A program made the position numbers and the translations under genes. A model generated the notes under the pieces. The model saw nothing but the letters and a program-made list of their open reading frames with translations, did not search any database and was not told where the DNA came from. 64,000 nt of DNA from Solwaraspora sp. WMMD1047 (lineage in GTDB: Bacteria > Actinomycetota > Actinomycetes > Mycobacteriales > Micromonosporaceae): contig NZ_JARUBL010000001.1 of assembly GCF_029626155.1 (NCBI RefSeq), forward strand, positions 4,568,501-4,632,500, read 5' to 3'. Positions 25,178-33,977 of the stretch are shown in pieces; position 1 is the first letter of the stretch, and every line of letters begins with the position of its first letter.

Positions 25178-27567
25178 GGCGGCTGCGCACCCTGATCGGG
25201 GCGGCGTTACTCACGGTGCCGCTCGCGCTGGCGGTGCTCGGTCCGGTGCTGGCGGGCGAGCCGGGCGCCCGCACCTTCCCGTTCGCCGGCGACGGCCCGC
25301 TCGGCACCGACTTCGTCGGCCGCGACGTCGGGCAGCAGGTCCTGCTCGGCGGTCGATCCGTGGTCGTGGTCGCGGTCTGCGCGACGCTGTTGGCGTACCT
25401 CGTCGGGGTGCCGGTTGGTCTGCTCGCCGCGGCCACCCGCCGCCGGTGGGTCGACGAGCTTCTGATGCGCCCGTTCGACCTGGCGCTGGCCGTGCCGTCG
25501 CTGTTGCTGCTGATCCTGCTGGCCGCCACCGCGCCGCCCGGACCCGCAACCCTGGTCGGGATCGTCGCGCTGATCGGGCTGCCGGAGATCGCCCGGATCA
25601 CCCGGGCCGCCGCACTGCCGCTGGCGCACGGGCCGGCGATGGAGGCGATGCGCCTCTACCGCGAGAGTTGGTGGCGGCGCGGCCCCGGCTACGTCGGCAC
25701 CGGCATCCGCCGGGTCCTGCTGGCCGACGCCGGGGTCCGGTTCATCGGCGCCATCTACCTGGTGGCCACCGCGAGCTTCCTCGGCATCGGCGTGGCACCC
25801 GACGCCGCGGACTGGGCCGTCATGGTGGACCGCAACCGCGCCGGGTTGTTCCTGCAGCCCTGGGCGGTGGCCGTGCCGGCCGCGCTCATCATCTCGTTGG
25901 CCGTCGGTCTCAACCTGGTCACCGACCGGATGCTTGCCACCGGTGGCACCACCCTCGGGCCGGCACCACGGCCGACACCAGCCGCGGCCGGAGACGCCCC
26001 CGCACCGGGCGGGCCGCTCCTGCGGGTGCGGGACCTGACGGCCGCCACCGTCGACCGGACGCTCGTCGACGGCGTCTCCTTCGACCTGACGGCCGGGGAG
26101 ATCCTGGCCGTCATCGGCGCGTCCGGCAGCGGCAAGACGACCACCGGGCGGGCCCTGCTCGGCGAGGTCACCCCCGGCGTCACCCGCACCGGCACCATCA
26201 CCGTGGCCGGTCGGTCCGTCACCGCCGCCACTCCGCCGAAACCCGGCACCGTCGGCTACGTACCCCAGCAACCCGCCGCCGCCCTCAACCCCGTACGCCG
26301 GATCGGGAGCGTGCTTCACGAGATCGCCCGGCGCCGGCTTCCCGCCGATGGCCGCAGCGCGCGCCGGCGGGCGGTGACGGCCGTCCTCGAACGCGTCAGC
26401 CTGCCCGCCGACCGCCGGTTCCTGCGCCGCTTCCCCCACCAGCTCTCCGGCGGCCAGCAGCAACGGCTGGTCATCGCGCACGCCCTGCTGGCCCGCGCCG
26501 TCCTGCTCATCGCCGACGAACCGACCACCGGGCAGGACGCACTCACCCGCGACGACGTCGCCCGGGAGCTGACGAAGCTCACCCGTGACGGCATCGCCGT
26601 GGTCCTGCTCAGCCACGACCTGCACCTGGTACGGGCCGTCGCCGACCAGATCCTGGTACTGGACCGGGGCACCGCCGTCGAGTACGGTCCGGCCGCCGAG
26701 GTGCTGGCCACCCCGCGGCACGGGCAGACCCGGGAACTGCTGGCCGCGCCACCGCCCCGGCCACCGGCAGCGGTCCGCGACGACGGGCCGCTGCTGCTGG
26801 TCACCGGCCTGAGCGCCGCCCACCGCGACGGCGGTCGGCAGCGCGATGTGGTCCGCGACGTCGACCTGGCAGTCGCCGCCGGACAGTGCCTGGCCGTGGT
26901 CGGCCGGTCCGGTAGCGGCAAGACCACCCTCGCCCGCTGCCTCGCCGGCCTGCACGCCGCCCGCACCGGGCAGGTGTCACTGGCCGGGCAGCGCCTCGCC
27001 GCGCACCTCGACCGGCGGCAGCCGCACGAGCTCGCCGCCATCCAGTACGTGTTCCAGGACGCCCGCGCCAGCTTCGACCCGCACCGGCCCGTCCTGGACC
27101 AGACGGCCGGTCCGGCGCGACGGCTGCGCGACGCCGCACCGGAGCGGGCCCGCCGCGCCGCCCTGGAGCTGCTCGAACTGGTGGGCCTCACCGAACCCAC
27201 CGTGACCCAACGGCCCGACCGGCTCTCCGGCGGCGAGCTGCACCGCGCGGCGATGGCCCGCGCTCTCGCCTGCGAGCCCCGCGTCCTCATCTGCGACGAG
27301 ACCACCGCCGGGCTCGACCGGGTCACGCAGCACGGCATCCTCACACTCCTCGACGACCTGCGACGCAGCCTCCGGCTGACCGTCGTCGTGATCAGCCACG
27401 ACCGCGACGTGGTGGCACACCTCGCCGACCAGATCGTCGTTCTCGACAACGGAGCCGTCGTCGACCGCGGCCCGGCCGACGCCCTGCTCACCCACCCGCA
27501 CCACCCGCTGACCCGCGCGCTACTGCACACCGACCCGGCGACCGCCGCGGCACCGTCGAACCCATGA
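25174..27567 (+). CDS. Fused ABC transporter: permease (NikC/DppC) plus two ATPase domains
   Basis: A 797-residue chain joining three usually separate subunits. Residues about 1-260: DppC-type permease (TDFVGRDVGQQVLLGG; EAA-like region around SWWRRGPGYVGTG). Residues about 290-530: first ATPase with Walker A GASGSGKTT, LSGGQQQR and LLIADEPTTGQD. Residues about 560-790: second ATPase with GRSGSGKTT, LSGGELHR and VLICDETTAGLD. The second Walker B has Glu then Thr rather than Pro, but motifs are complete. The linkers are Pro/Ala-rich. ATG overlaps the DppB stop. In Nik/Cnt/Dpp systems these are three genes, so this single-chain design is unusual. Confidence 0.9.
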   Translation: MRRLRTLIGAALLTVPLALAVLGPVLAGEPGARTFPFAGDGPLGTDFVGRDVGQQVLLGGRSVVVVAVCATLLAYLVGVPVGLLAAATRRRWVDELLMRPFDLALAVPSLLLLILLAATAPPGPATLVGIVALIGLPEIARITRAAALPLAHGPAMEAMRLYRESWWRRGPGYVGTGIRRVLLADAGVRFIGAIYLVATASFLGIGVAPDAADWAVMVDRNRAGLFLQPWAVAVPAALIISLAVGLNLVTDRMLATGGTTLGPAPRPTPAAAGDAPAPGGPLLRVRDLTAATVDRTLVDGVSFDLTAGEILAVIGASGSGKTTTGRALLGEVTPGVTRTGTITVAGRSVTAATPPKPGTVGYVPQQPAAALNPVRRIGSVLHEIARRRLPADGRSARRRAVTAVLERVSLPADRRFLRRFPHQLSGGQQQRLVIAHALLARAVLLIADEPTTGQDALTRDDVARELTKLTRDGIAVVLLSHDLHLVRAVADQILVLDRGTAVEYGPAAEVLATPRHGQTRELLAAPPPRPPAAVRDDGPLLLVTGLSAAHRDGGRQRDVVRDVDLAVAAGQCLAVVGRSGSGKTTLARCLAGLHAARTGQVSLAGQRLAAHLDRRQPHELAAIQYVFQDARASFDPHRPVLDQTAGPARRLRDAAPERARRAALELLELVGLTEPTVTQRPDRLSGGELHRAAMARALACEPRVLICDETTAGLDRVTQHGILTLLDDLRRSLRLTVVVISHDRDVVAHLADQIVVLDNGAVVDRGPADALLTHPHHPLTRALLHTDPATAAAPSNP

Positions 27568-27578
27568 CCGGAGGAACC

Positions 27579-28139
27579 ATGCAGCACCACCGACACAGCG
27601 TCGGCCCGTACGAGGTTCAGATGGCCGGCCGCGGGCACGTCACCGGAGCGCGCAGCGTCATGCTCGACACCTTCTACCGCGACTTCGGCTACGGCTACCG
27701 GCCCGACTGGCACGCCGACGTCATCGATCTCGAAGGCACCTACCTTGCCCCGCAACACCACGCCCTGTTCGTCGCCACCAAGGGCGACGAGGTCGTCGGC
27801 ACCACCGCGGTACGCGCCGCCGCACCGAAGAGCCCACCCCACCCGCGCTTCCTCGCCCAGCGCTACCCCGAGGAGACCACCGCGCAACTGTTCCGGGTCT
27901 ACGTCCGGCCCGAACACCGGCGCTGCGGCCTCGCCCGGGCACTCGTCGGCCTCGCCATCGAGTTCGTCACCCGGCAACCCCGCTACCGGGCGCTCTATCT
28001 GCACACAGACACCCGCATCGACGGCGCCGAACCGTTCTGGCGGAGCATGGCGACGCCGATCCACGACCCGCGCGACGGACGTGACGACACCTACCAGACC
28101 GTCCACTTCGAGATACCGCTGCCCGGCCGTTCCGGGTAG
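27579..28139 (+). CDS. GNAT-family N-acetyltransferase
   Basis: A 186-residue GNAT protein; acetyl-CoA loop RVYVRPEHRRCGLARALVGLA (motif A, about 105-125) and the late YRALYLHTDTR strand are present. The start at 27579 is chosen for its GGAGG (4 nt upstream); an ATG at 27564 would overlap the upstream stop and add five residues. It could acetylate the metallophore or an intermediate, perhaps for release of metal or self-protection (inference). It is the last gene of the operon and converges on the sugar permease gene 16 bp away. Confidence 0.8.
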   Translation: MQHHRHSVGPYEVQMAGRGHVTGARSVMLDTFYRDFGYGYRPDWHADVIDLEGTYLAPQHHALFVATKGDEVVGTTAVRAAAPKSPPHPRFLAQRYPEETTAQLFRVYVRPEHRRCGLARALVGLAIEFVTRQPRYRALYLHTDTRIDGAEPFWRSMATPIHDPRDGRDDTYQTVHFEIPLPGRSG

Positions 28140-28155
28140 CCACCCTCCCCGCGGC

Positions 28156-30210
28156 TCAGCCCTTGACCGCGCCCGCGGTGAGCCCCTCGGTCAGGAAGCG
28201 CTGGCCGAAGGCGTACATGACCACCACCGGGATGCTGACGAGCAGCGACGCGGCGGCGAGCTGTCCCTGCGGTACGACGTCCCCGACGATCATCGACTGC
28301 ATTCCGACCGGAAGCGTCTTGTACTCGTCCTTGGTGATGAACACGAAGGCGAAGAGGAACTCGTTCCAGGCGTTGGTCAGGGTGAACAGCGCGACCGCGA
28401 GCAGCCCCGGCTTGGCCAGCGGCAGCATCACCCGACCGAAGGCCTGCAGCCGGGTGCAGCCGTCGACCAGCGCGGCCTCCTCCAGTTCGACGGGGATCGA
28501 GGCGAAGTACCCGGTCAGCAGCCAGGTGGCGAACGGCAGGGTGAAGGTCGGGTAGGTCACCACCAGCGACCACAGCGAGTCGGTCAGCCGGACCCCGATG
28601 AGCAGTTGGTAGAGCGGGATGAACAGCAGCGCGCCCGGCATGACGTAGGTGATCAGCACCGTGACGGTGAAGTTCTGCGCGCCGCGGAACCGCAACCGGG
28701 CCAGCGCGTAGCCGGCCAGGGCGGCGCAGACCAGGGCCGCCGCGGTGGAGGCCGCGGAGACCAGCAGCGTGTTCACGTACCAGCGGCCGAACGGCTTGGT
28801 GGCGAAGAGGTCGGTGAACTGCTGCGTCGTCCACGGCGTCGGCCACAGGTCGTTGGCGCGCATGACGATCTGGCCCTCGGACTTGAAGGCCGTGACCGCG
28901 ATCCAGTACAGCGGGGCCAGCACGAAGAGGAGCAGCAGGGCCAGCGCGAGGCCCCTCCCCAGCCCCGAGACCACCGATGATGCCCGGCTGCGTCCCCAGG
29001 CGGCCAGCGCCGAGACCACCCGGCCGACCACCGCCAGGACCAGCGCCAGCACCCCGAGGACCACCGCCGACTTCCAGAAGATGTCCGGTGACGCCCAGGC
29101 CAGCAGGGCGGTGACCACCGCGGTGATGACCCACGGCAGGGCCCGGCGCGCCGCCGTGACCCGCCGCGCCGTCCAGACCCGTCGTGGCCGGGCCGGGCGC
29201 GCCCGCCGGGCCCGGAGCCGGGGCAGGTCGTTGCCGGCATCCCGGCGCAGCAGCCGGACCAGGAGGAACACCAGCCCGCCGATGACCGGCAGCATCACCA
29301 GGGTGACCGCCGCCCCGGCGCCGTACTGCAGTTGCAGGATGGCCTTGGAGTAGGCGACCAGCACGTACGGAGCGGTGGCGTTGCCCGGGCCGCCCTGGGT
29401 CAGCAGCCAGATGAGGTCGAAGTTGTTGAACGTCCAGATCGACGACAGCGTCACCGTCACGGTGATCACGTGGCGCAGCCCGGGCAGGGTCACGTTGACG
29501 AACCGCTGCCAGGGCGAGGCGCCGTCGACGGTCGCCGCCTCGTACAGGTCCGCCGGGATGGCCTTCAGCCCGGCGAGGAACGCGACGGTGAAGAACGGCA
29601 CCCCCTTCCACACGTTGACGCCGATCACCGACGGCATGGCCAGCGAGGCGTCGGAGAGCCAGCCGGCGGGCCAGCTGTCGACCAGGTGCAGGGTGACCAG
29701 CAGCGGCCCGATCCCGGACTCGGTGAGCAGCAGGTTGACGCTGCCGAAGATCGGGTCGAGCAGCGAGCGCCAGCTGAACGCGGTGACCACGGTCGGCACC
29801 ACCCACGGCAGCAGGAGCAGCCCGGCCAGCACGGCCCGGCCCCGACGCCGGTGGTGCAGCAGCAGGGCCGCACCCAGCCCCAACACCACCTTGAAGATCT
29901 CCGCGTACGCGGTGAAGACGAACGAGTTCACCACGCCGGTGTGGAACTGCCTGTCGTCGATCAGGGCGAGGTAGTTGGCCAGCCCGACGAAGACGCTCTC
30001 CTGGCCGTGCCGTTCGGTCGTGCTGGTCACCACCGACCAGGCGATCGGCAGCAGCACGAGCACACCGACCAGCACTGCCGTGGGGGCCAGGAACAGGGCC
30101 GCCAGTCGCCAGTCGCGACCCAGCCGGCGCTGGGTCGCAGTGAGGGAGCCGGCCCCCGGCGGCGTACGCGAACCCGCCGCCGGGGCCGGTGCCGGACGGA
30201 CCGACGTCAC
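28156..30210 (-). CDS. Fused CUT1 sugar permease (MalF-MalG in one chain)
   Basis: A 684-residue open frame containing two complete carbohydrate ABC permease domains. Domain 1 (about 30-322) is MalF-like with EAA loop YEAATVDGASPWQRFVNVTLP (223-243). Domain 2 (about 415-684) is MalG-like with EAA loop EEAALVDGCTRLQAF (578-592). The joining segment has an Arg-rich stretch (331-356) and two additional hydrophobic helices (358-375, 382-405). No stop or start is needed between the domains. The GTG overlaps the binding-protein stop (GTGA). No ATPase follows, as is common in actinobacteria that share an MsiK-type ATPase. The sugar is unknown. Confidence 0.88.
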   Translation of the reverse strand: MTSVRPAPAPAAGSRTPPGAGSLTATQRRLGRDWRLAALFLAPTAVLVGVLVLLPIAWSVVTSTTERHGQESVFVGLANYLALIDDRQFHTGVVNSFVFTAYAEIFKVVLGLGAALLLHHRRRGRAVLAGLLLLPWVVPTVVTAFSWRSLLDPIFGSVNLLLTESGIGPLLVTLHLVDSWPAGWLSDASLAMPSVIGVNVWKGVPFFTVAFLAGLKAIPADLYEAATVDGASPWQRFVNVTLPGLRHVITVTVTLSSIWTFNNFDLIWLLTQGGPGNATAPYVLVAYSKAILQLQYGAGAAVTLVMLPVIGGLVFLLVRLLRRDAGNDLPRLRARRARPARPRRVWTARRVTAARRALPWVITAVVTALLAWASPDIFWKSAVVLGVLALVLAVVGRVVSALAAWGRSRASSVVSGLGRGLALALLLLFVLAPLYWIAVTAFKSEGQIVMRANDLWPTPWTTQQFTDLFATKPFGRWYVNTLLVSAASTAAALVCAALAGYALARLRFRGAQNFTVTVLITYVMPGALLFIPLYQLLIGVRLTDSLWSLVVTYPTFTLPFATWLLTGYFASIPVELEEAALVDGCTRLQAFGRVMLPLAKPGLLAVALFTLTNAWNEFLFAFVFITKDEYKTLPVGMQSMIVGDVVPQGQLAAASLLVSIPVVVMYAFGQRFLTEGLTAGAVKG

Positions 30211-31637
30211 TGCGGCTGCCCCTGCTGGGTGAAGATCTGCACCATCTTGTCGTGGGCGGTCCGCACGGCCTGGGCAGGCGACGTGCCCTGGATGACCTCC
30301 TGCATCATGTCGGTGAGGACGTAGGCACCGACCGCGGCCTGCTGACCGGCGCTGGCCTTCTGCGGGAACTGCAGGCCGTTCTTCGTGGTGAGCGGCAGCG
30401 ACAGCTCGGTGATCTTGCGCATGATGGGGAACGCCGGGTCGCCGCTGGTGAAGAAGGGATCGGCGTCCCAGACCTTCTGCCAGGCCGGCAACGCCAGACC
30501 GGGCGCCTCCTTCGCCACCCCGGCCAGCGCGGGCGCGGTGATCAGGTACTGCGCCAGAAGCTTGGCCAGGTCGGGGTTCTTGGCACCCTTGAAGATGACG
30601 AACGCCTGGGACTGGCCGAGGAGCAGCGGGTTGTCGGTGGCCGGCCCGATGCAGTCCGCGAAGACGTGGGTGTTGTCGTAGACGGGGTTCTTCTTCGTCT
30701 TGGAGTCCGCGTAGACGCTGAACTGGTTGCGGGTGTAGCCGAGGATGCCGGCGAGCCAGTTCTCGTTGTTGCTGGAGTCGGTCCAGGCCGCCACCCCCGG
30801 CGGCAGCATCGGCTGGTACTTGGCGTTGGTGTAGAGGTCGCCGAGGAAGGTCACCGCCTGCACGGTCTCGGGAGAGTTGAACATGACCTTCGTACCGTCG
30901 TTGGACGCGATCGCTCCGCCGTAGGAGTTGATCAGTGCCTCGATCATGCCGTTGGCGTCGCCGGACCGGTTCACCGTCATGCCCCAGCCGAACCGACGCT
31001 TGCCCGGATCGGAGATCTCCAGGCAGAGGTCCCGCAGCTCCTCCCAGCTGTAGATCTCCTTCGGCGTGATGCCCTTCTCCTGCATCCAGTCCTTGCGCAG
31101 GAACGACCCGATCCCGATGAAGTGGTAGGGGATGGCGAACCACCGGCCGTCGAAGACGCAGAAGTTCTTGGACTCGGCGGTGGGCTCACCGTACTTCGCG
31201 GTCAGCGCCTCGACGACGTCCGTCACATCCTCCAGGTCGCCGAGCGCGTGGAACTGGGCGACGAACCGCGAGTTGGTCATGAACGCCAGGTCCCGCGCCA
31301 CGCCGCCCTTCACCTCGGCGTCGATCTTGGCGACGATGTCACCGGCGTCCGCCTGCACCAGACTGTTCTCGATCGTGGTGCCGGTGCTGTCGGCGAACTT
31401 CTTGACCGAACTGTCGAGCGCCGCGTTGGCCGCCTCCGAGTAGAGCCGCTGCGACAGCATCCCCATCGAGGAGCCCTTCAGCGACCCGGCGGCGTCGATC
31501 AGCTCCTGGGGAACGTCCGCCGCCGGCGGCGGGGTCGACTCGGAACCGGCTCCGCACGCGGCCAGTCCGGCCGCACCGACCAACCCCACCCCCAGCCCCA
31601 GAAATTCGCGCCGGGACCGCACCAGGTTGTCCTTCAT
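30207..31637 (-). CDS. Sugar ABC transporter substrate-binding lipoprotein
   Basis: A 476-residue CUT1-type (family 1) binding protein. The signal peptide combines a twin-arginine motif RSRREFLGLG with lipobox LAAC (Cys28). The mature protein shows GRWFAIPYHFIGIGSFLRKD and IYSWEELRDLCLEI, typical of the family. AAGGAGG lies 7-8 nt before the ATG. It is the first gene of a two-gene operon with the fused permease. There is no adjacent regulator, ATPase or glycosidase to indicate the sugar. Confidence 0.9.
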   Translation of the reverse strand: MKDNLVRSRREFLGLGVGLVGAAGLAACGAGSESTPPPAADVPQELIDAAGSLKGSSMGMLSQRLYSEAANAALDSSVKKFADSTGTTIENSLVQADAGDIVAKIDAEVKGGVARDLAFMTNSRFVAQFHALGDLEDVTDVVEALTAKYGEPTAESKNFCVFDGRWFAIPYHFIGIGSFLRKDWMQEKGITPKEIYSWEELRDLCLEISDPGKRRFGWGMTVNRSGDANGMIEALINSYGGAIASNDGTKVMFNSPETVQAVTFLGDLYTNAKYQPMLPPGVAAWTDSSNNENWLAGILGYTRNQFSVYADSKTKKNPVYDNTHVFADCIGPATDNPLLLGQSQAFVIFKGAKNPDLAKLLAQYLITAPALAGVAKEAPGLALPAWQKVWDADPFFTSGDPAFPIMRKITELSLPLTTKNGLQFPQKASAGQQAAVGAYVLTDMMQEVIQGTSPAQAVRTAHDKMVQIFTQQGQPQ

Positions 31638-32124
31638 GGCCCTGCCTCCTTCGTCTCGCCGCCACGCGCCGAAGGGGGAAGCCTGCCGCCTCCCTTGTAG
31701 ACACCTGCGAACCGCACACTAGGACGATCGGTGGTCACAGGCCGCCTCGGCCGCGCAGTCATCGGAAAGTTGTCCCGGTGCGCGGCGGGCCCTCCCCGTC
31801 TTGCCCCGAGTCACACACGCCCTCCGGCCAGGGACGTCGGCCCGGCCGGCGGTGCGCTCACTTTACACATTTCGGATAGGCACGCCTAGAGACAGAGGGA
31901 AATGCTTCGATTACCGTCACCAGGCTCGTGACCCGGTACCCAGGCGGCGTACCTCGTCCCGGAAGAGGCTGGACCAGCTACGATCGTGATGGCCTGCCGA
32001 GACCGCTTCGCACCGGGGAGCCCGCTTGTCCCATCCCACCGTCCTGGCGCAGGCTCGCACGGATTCCAAGCTGCCGTCCGACGTCGGGACCACCCGCGTC
32101 GGTACCGGATAGGCCGACGAACCG
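31638..32124. other. Divergent intergenic region upstream of sugar-binding protein
   Basis: About 490 bases without a convincing gene. It should contain the promoter for the sugar transporter operon and, near 31977-31988 (CTACGATCGTG), a possible one for the ASCH gene. A poor iron-box-like sequence at 31871-31888 was considered and not accepted. Confidence 0.4.
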
Positions 32125-32772
32125 GTGCTGTTCCGATCCGAGATCCTCGACGGCATCCGAGCGGGCCGAATCTCCGTGGCGTTCCGCCGGTGGCGGCAGG
32201 CCCGGGTACGGCCGGGCAGCCGAATCCGCACCGCGGTCGGCATCGTCGAGGTTCGGTCCGTGCACGAGGCGAGCCTGGACGCGATCTCCGAAGACGAGGC
32301 ACGCCAGGCCGGTTATCCGTCCACCGACGCGCTCCGCGCCGACCTGCCTGACCGAGATGACCTGCTGCTGTTCCGCATCGGCATCGGGTACGCCGGATCC
32401 GATCCCCGGGTGATCCTGCGCGATCAGGACCAGCTCAGCCCGGACGAGTTCGCGTTGATCGCCACCCGGCTGGCCCGGCTGGACGGCTCCACCGCCCGCG
32501 GCCGATGGACCCGCCGTGTGCTGGCCGCGATCGCCGCACACCCGGGTCGACGCGCGGTCGAGTTGACCGAGCTGGCCGGGTATCCGGCCACCGAGGTCTT
32601 CAAACGGGACGTACGAAAGCTCAAGGAGCTCGGGCTGACCGAGAGTCTGGACGTGGGCTACCGGCTTTCACCACGCGGCCGCGCGGTCGTCGAGCTCCTC
32701 GGCTGGCCCGATCCCCCCCAACCCGGCGCCGTCGCAGACCTCGGGGTCGGACGACGGGTGACGGACCCTTGA
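32125..32772 (+). CDS. ASCH-domain protein with C-terminal winged helix
   Basis: A 215-residue protein. The N-terminal part (about 1-95) resembles an ASCH/PUA-like RNA-binding domain: ISVAFRRWRQARVRPGSRI and the later ISEDEARQAGYPSTDALRADL are family landmarks. The C-terminal part (about 130-195) is a winged helix-turn-helix: RAVELTELAGYPATEVFKRDVRKLKELGL. GTG start. Nucleic-acid binding is likely; targets and function are unknown. It stands alone between divergent and downstream genes. Confidence 0.75.
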   Translation: MLFRSEILDGIRAGRISVAFRRWRQARVRPGSRIRTAVGIVEVRSVHEASLDAISEDEARQAGYPSTDALRADLPDRDDLLLFRIGIGYAGSDPRVILRDQDQLSPDEFALIATRLARLDGSTARGRWTRRVLAAIAAHPGRRAVELTELAGYPATEVFKRDVRKLKELGLTESLDVGYRLSPRGRAVVELLGWPDPPQPGAVADLGVGRRVTDP

Positions 32773-32900
32773 GCCGCACCCGGCCAGACACCGCACCGCA
32801 CCGGGCGTGACCGGGCGGTCGGCGGTCGGGCGTAGTGCCGCTTGCGGAGACACGTGCGCCATCTGCGTTTACCGACCCGATCGGCGGGAACGGCCAACCG

Positions 32901-33953
32901 ATGAGCTTGCGGGTGGTGGTGGTCGGCGCGACCGGAAACGTCGGGACGAGTCTCGTCGAGCGGCTCGGCAGTGACCCGGCGGTGGGCACGATCATCGGGG
33001 TCGCCCGGCGACCGCCCGGGTGGCAAGCGCCGAAGACCGAGTGGACCAGCGCCGACATCGTCACCGCCGACCTGGCTGAGATCTTCGCCGGGGCCGACGT
33101 CGTGGTGCATCTCGCCTGGCTCTTCCAGCCCACCCACCGGCCGCTGACCACCTGGCGGGTCAACGTCGTCGGCGGACGCCGGGTCTTCGCAGCGGCCGCC
33201 CGGGCCGGCGTGCCGGCGCTGGTTTACGCCTCGTCGGTCGGCGCGTACTCGCCGGGGCCGAAGGACCGGCCGGTGGACGAGAGCTGGCCGACCGACGGCT
33301 GGCCGATCGCCGGGTACACCCGGGAGAAGGCGTACCTGGAGCGGGTTCTGGATGCCTTCGAGCGGCAGTATCCGCAGACCCGGGTGGTGCGGATGCGGCC
33401 CGGGTTCATCTTCAAGCGGGAGGCGGCCAGCCAGCAGCGCCGGCTCTTCATGGGCCCGCTGCTGCCGGGCGGGCTGGCCCGGGCGGGGCTGGTGCCGATC
33501 CTTCCCGACCTGCCGGGGCTGCGGTTCCAGGCGCTGCATTCGGCGGATGCCGCCGAGGCGTACCGGTTGGCGGTGCACCGCGACGTGCGCGGCGCGTTCA
33601 ACCTGGCCGCCGGGCCGGTCGTCGACGGCGCTCTCCTCGCCGACCTGCTGCGGGCCCGATCGGTACGCCTGCCGTCCGGTCCGATTCGCGCGGCGCTCGC
33701 GCTCGCCTGGCACCTGCACCTGGTGCCGGCGTCGCCGCACCTGTTCGACGCGGTGCTCCGGGTGCCGATCATGGACACCACCCGGGCCAGCACCGAGCTC
33801 GGCTGGACCCCACGGCACACCGCCCGGGAGGCGCTCGGGGAGTTCCTGCAGGGACTGCGGACCACCGACGGAATGCCGACGGCGCCGTTGACGCCGCAGC
33901 TGACCGGCGGCCGGCTCGCCGAGGCCGGCACCGGGGTGGGCGAGCGCCCCTGA
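32901..33953 (+). CDS. NAD-dependent epimerase/dehydratase (extended SDR)
   Basis: A 350-residue extended SDR: VVVGATGNVGTSLVERL cofactor motif, YASSVGAYSPG with catalytic Ser, and YTREKAYLERVL with Tyr and Lys. The ATG at 32901 is chosen because the Rossmann strand begins there; the frame extends to a GTG 66 nt upstream. The substrate may be a nucleotide sugar or other alcohol/ketone; the C-terminal half is typical of a broad actinobacterial group without known substrate. Confidence 0.88.
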   Translation: MSLRVVVVGATGNVGTSLVERLGSDPAVGTIIGVARRPPGWQAPKTEWTSADIVTADLAEIFAGADVVVHLAWLFQPTHRPLTTWRVNVVGGRRVFAAAARAGVPALVYASSVGAYSPGPKDRPVDESWPTDGWPIAGYTREKAYLERVLDAFERQYPQTRVVRMRPGFIFKREAASQQRRLFMGPLLPGGLARAGLVPILPDLPGLRFQALHSADAAEAYRLAVHRDVRGAFNLAAGPVVDGALLADLLRARSVRLPSGPIRAALALAWHLHLVPASPHLFDAVLRVPIMDTTRASTELGWTPRHTAREALGEFLQGLRTTDGMPTAPLTPQLTGGRLAEAGTGVGERP

Positions 33954-33977
33954 TCGGATCGTGAAGCCGACCGGCCC

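Noticed and set aside
30211-31143. Upstream 311 codons of the sugar permease frame
   Set aside because: They are the shadow of the binding-protein gene in another frame; the permease start is the GTG overlapping its stop.
31871-31888. Iron-box-like sequence GGATAGGCACGCCTAGAG upstream of the sugar-binding protein
   Set aside because: Only about 13 of 19 positions match, the symmetric TTAGG/CCTAA arms are broken, and it is more than 230 bp from the gene start.
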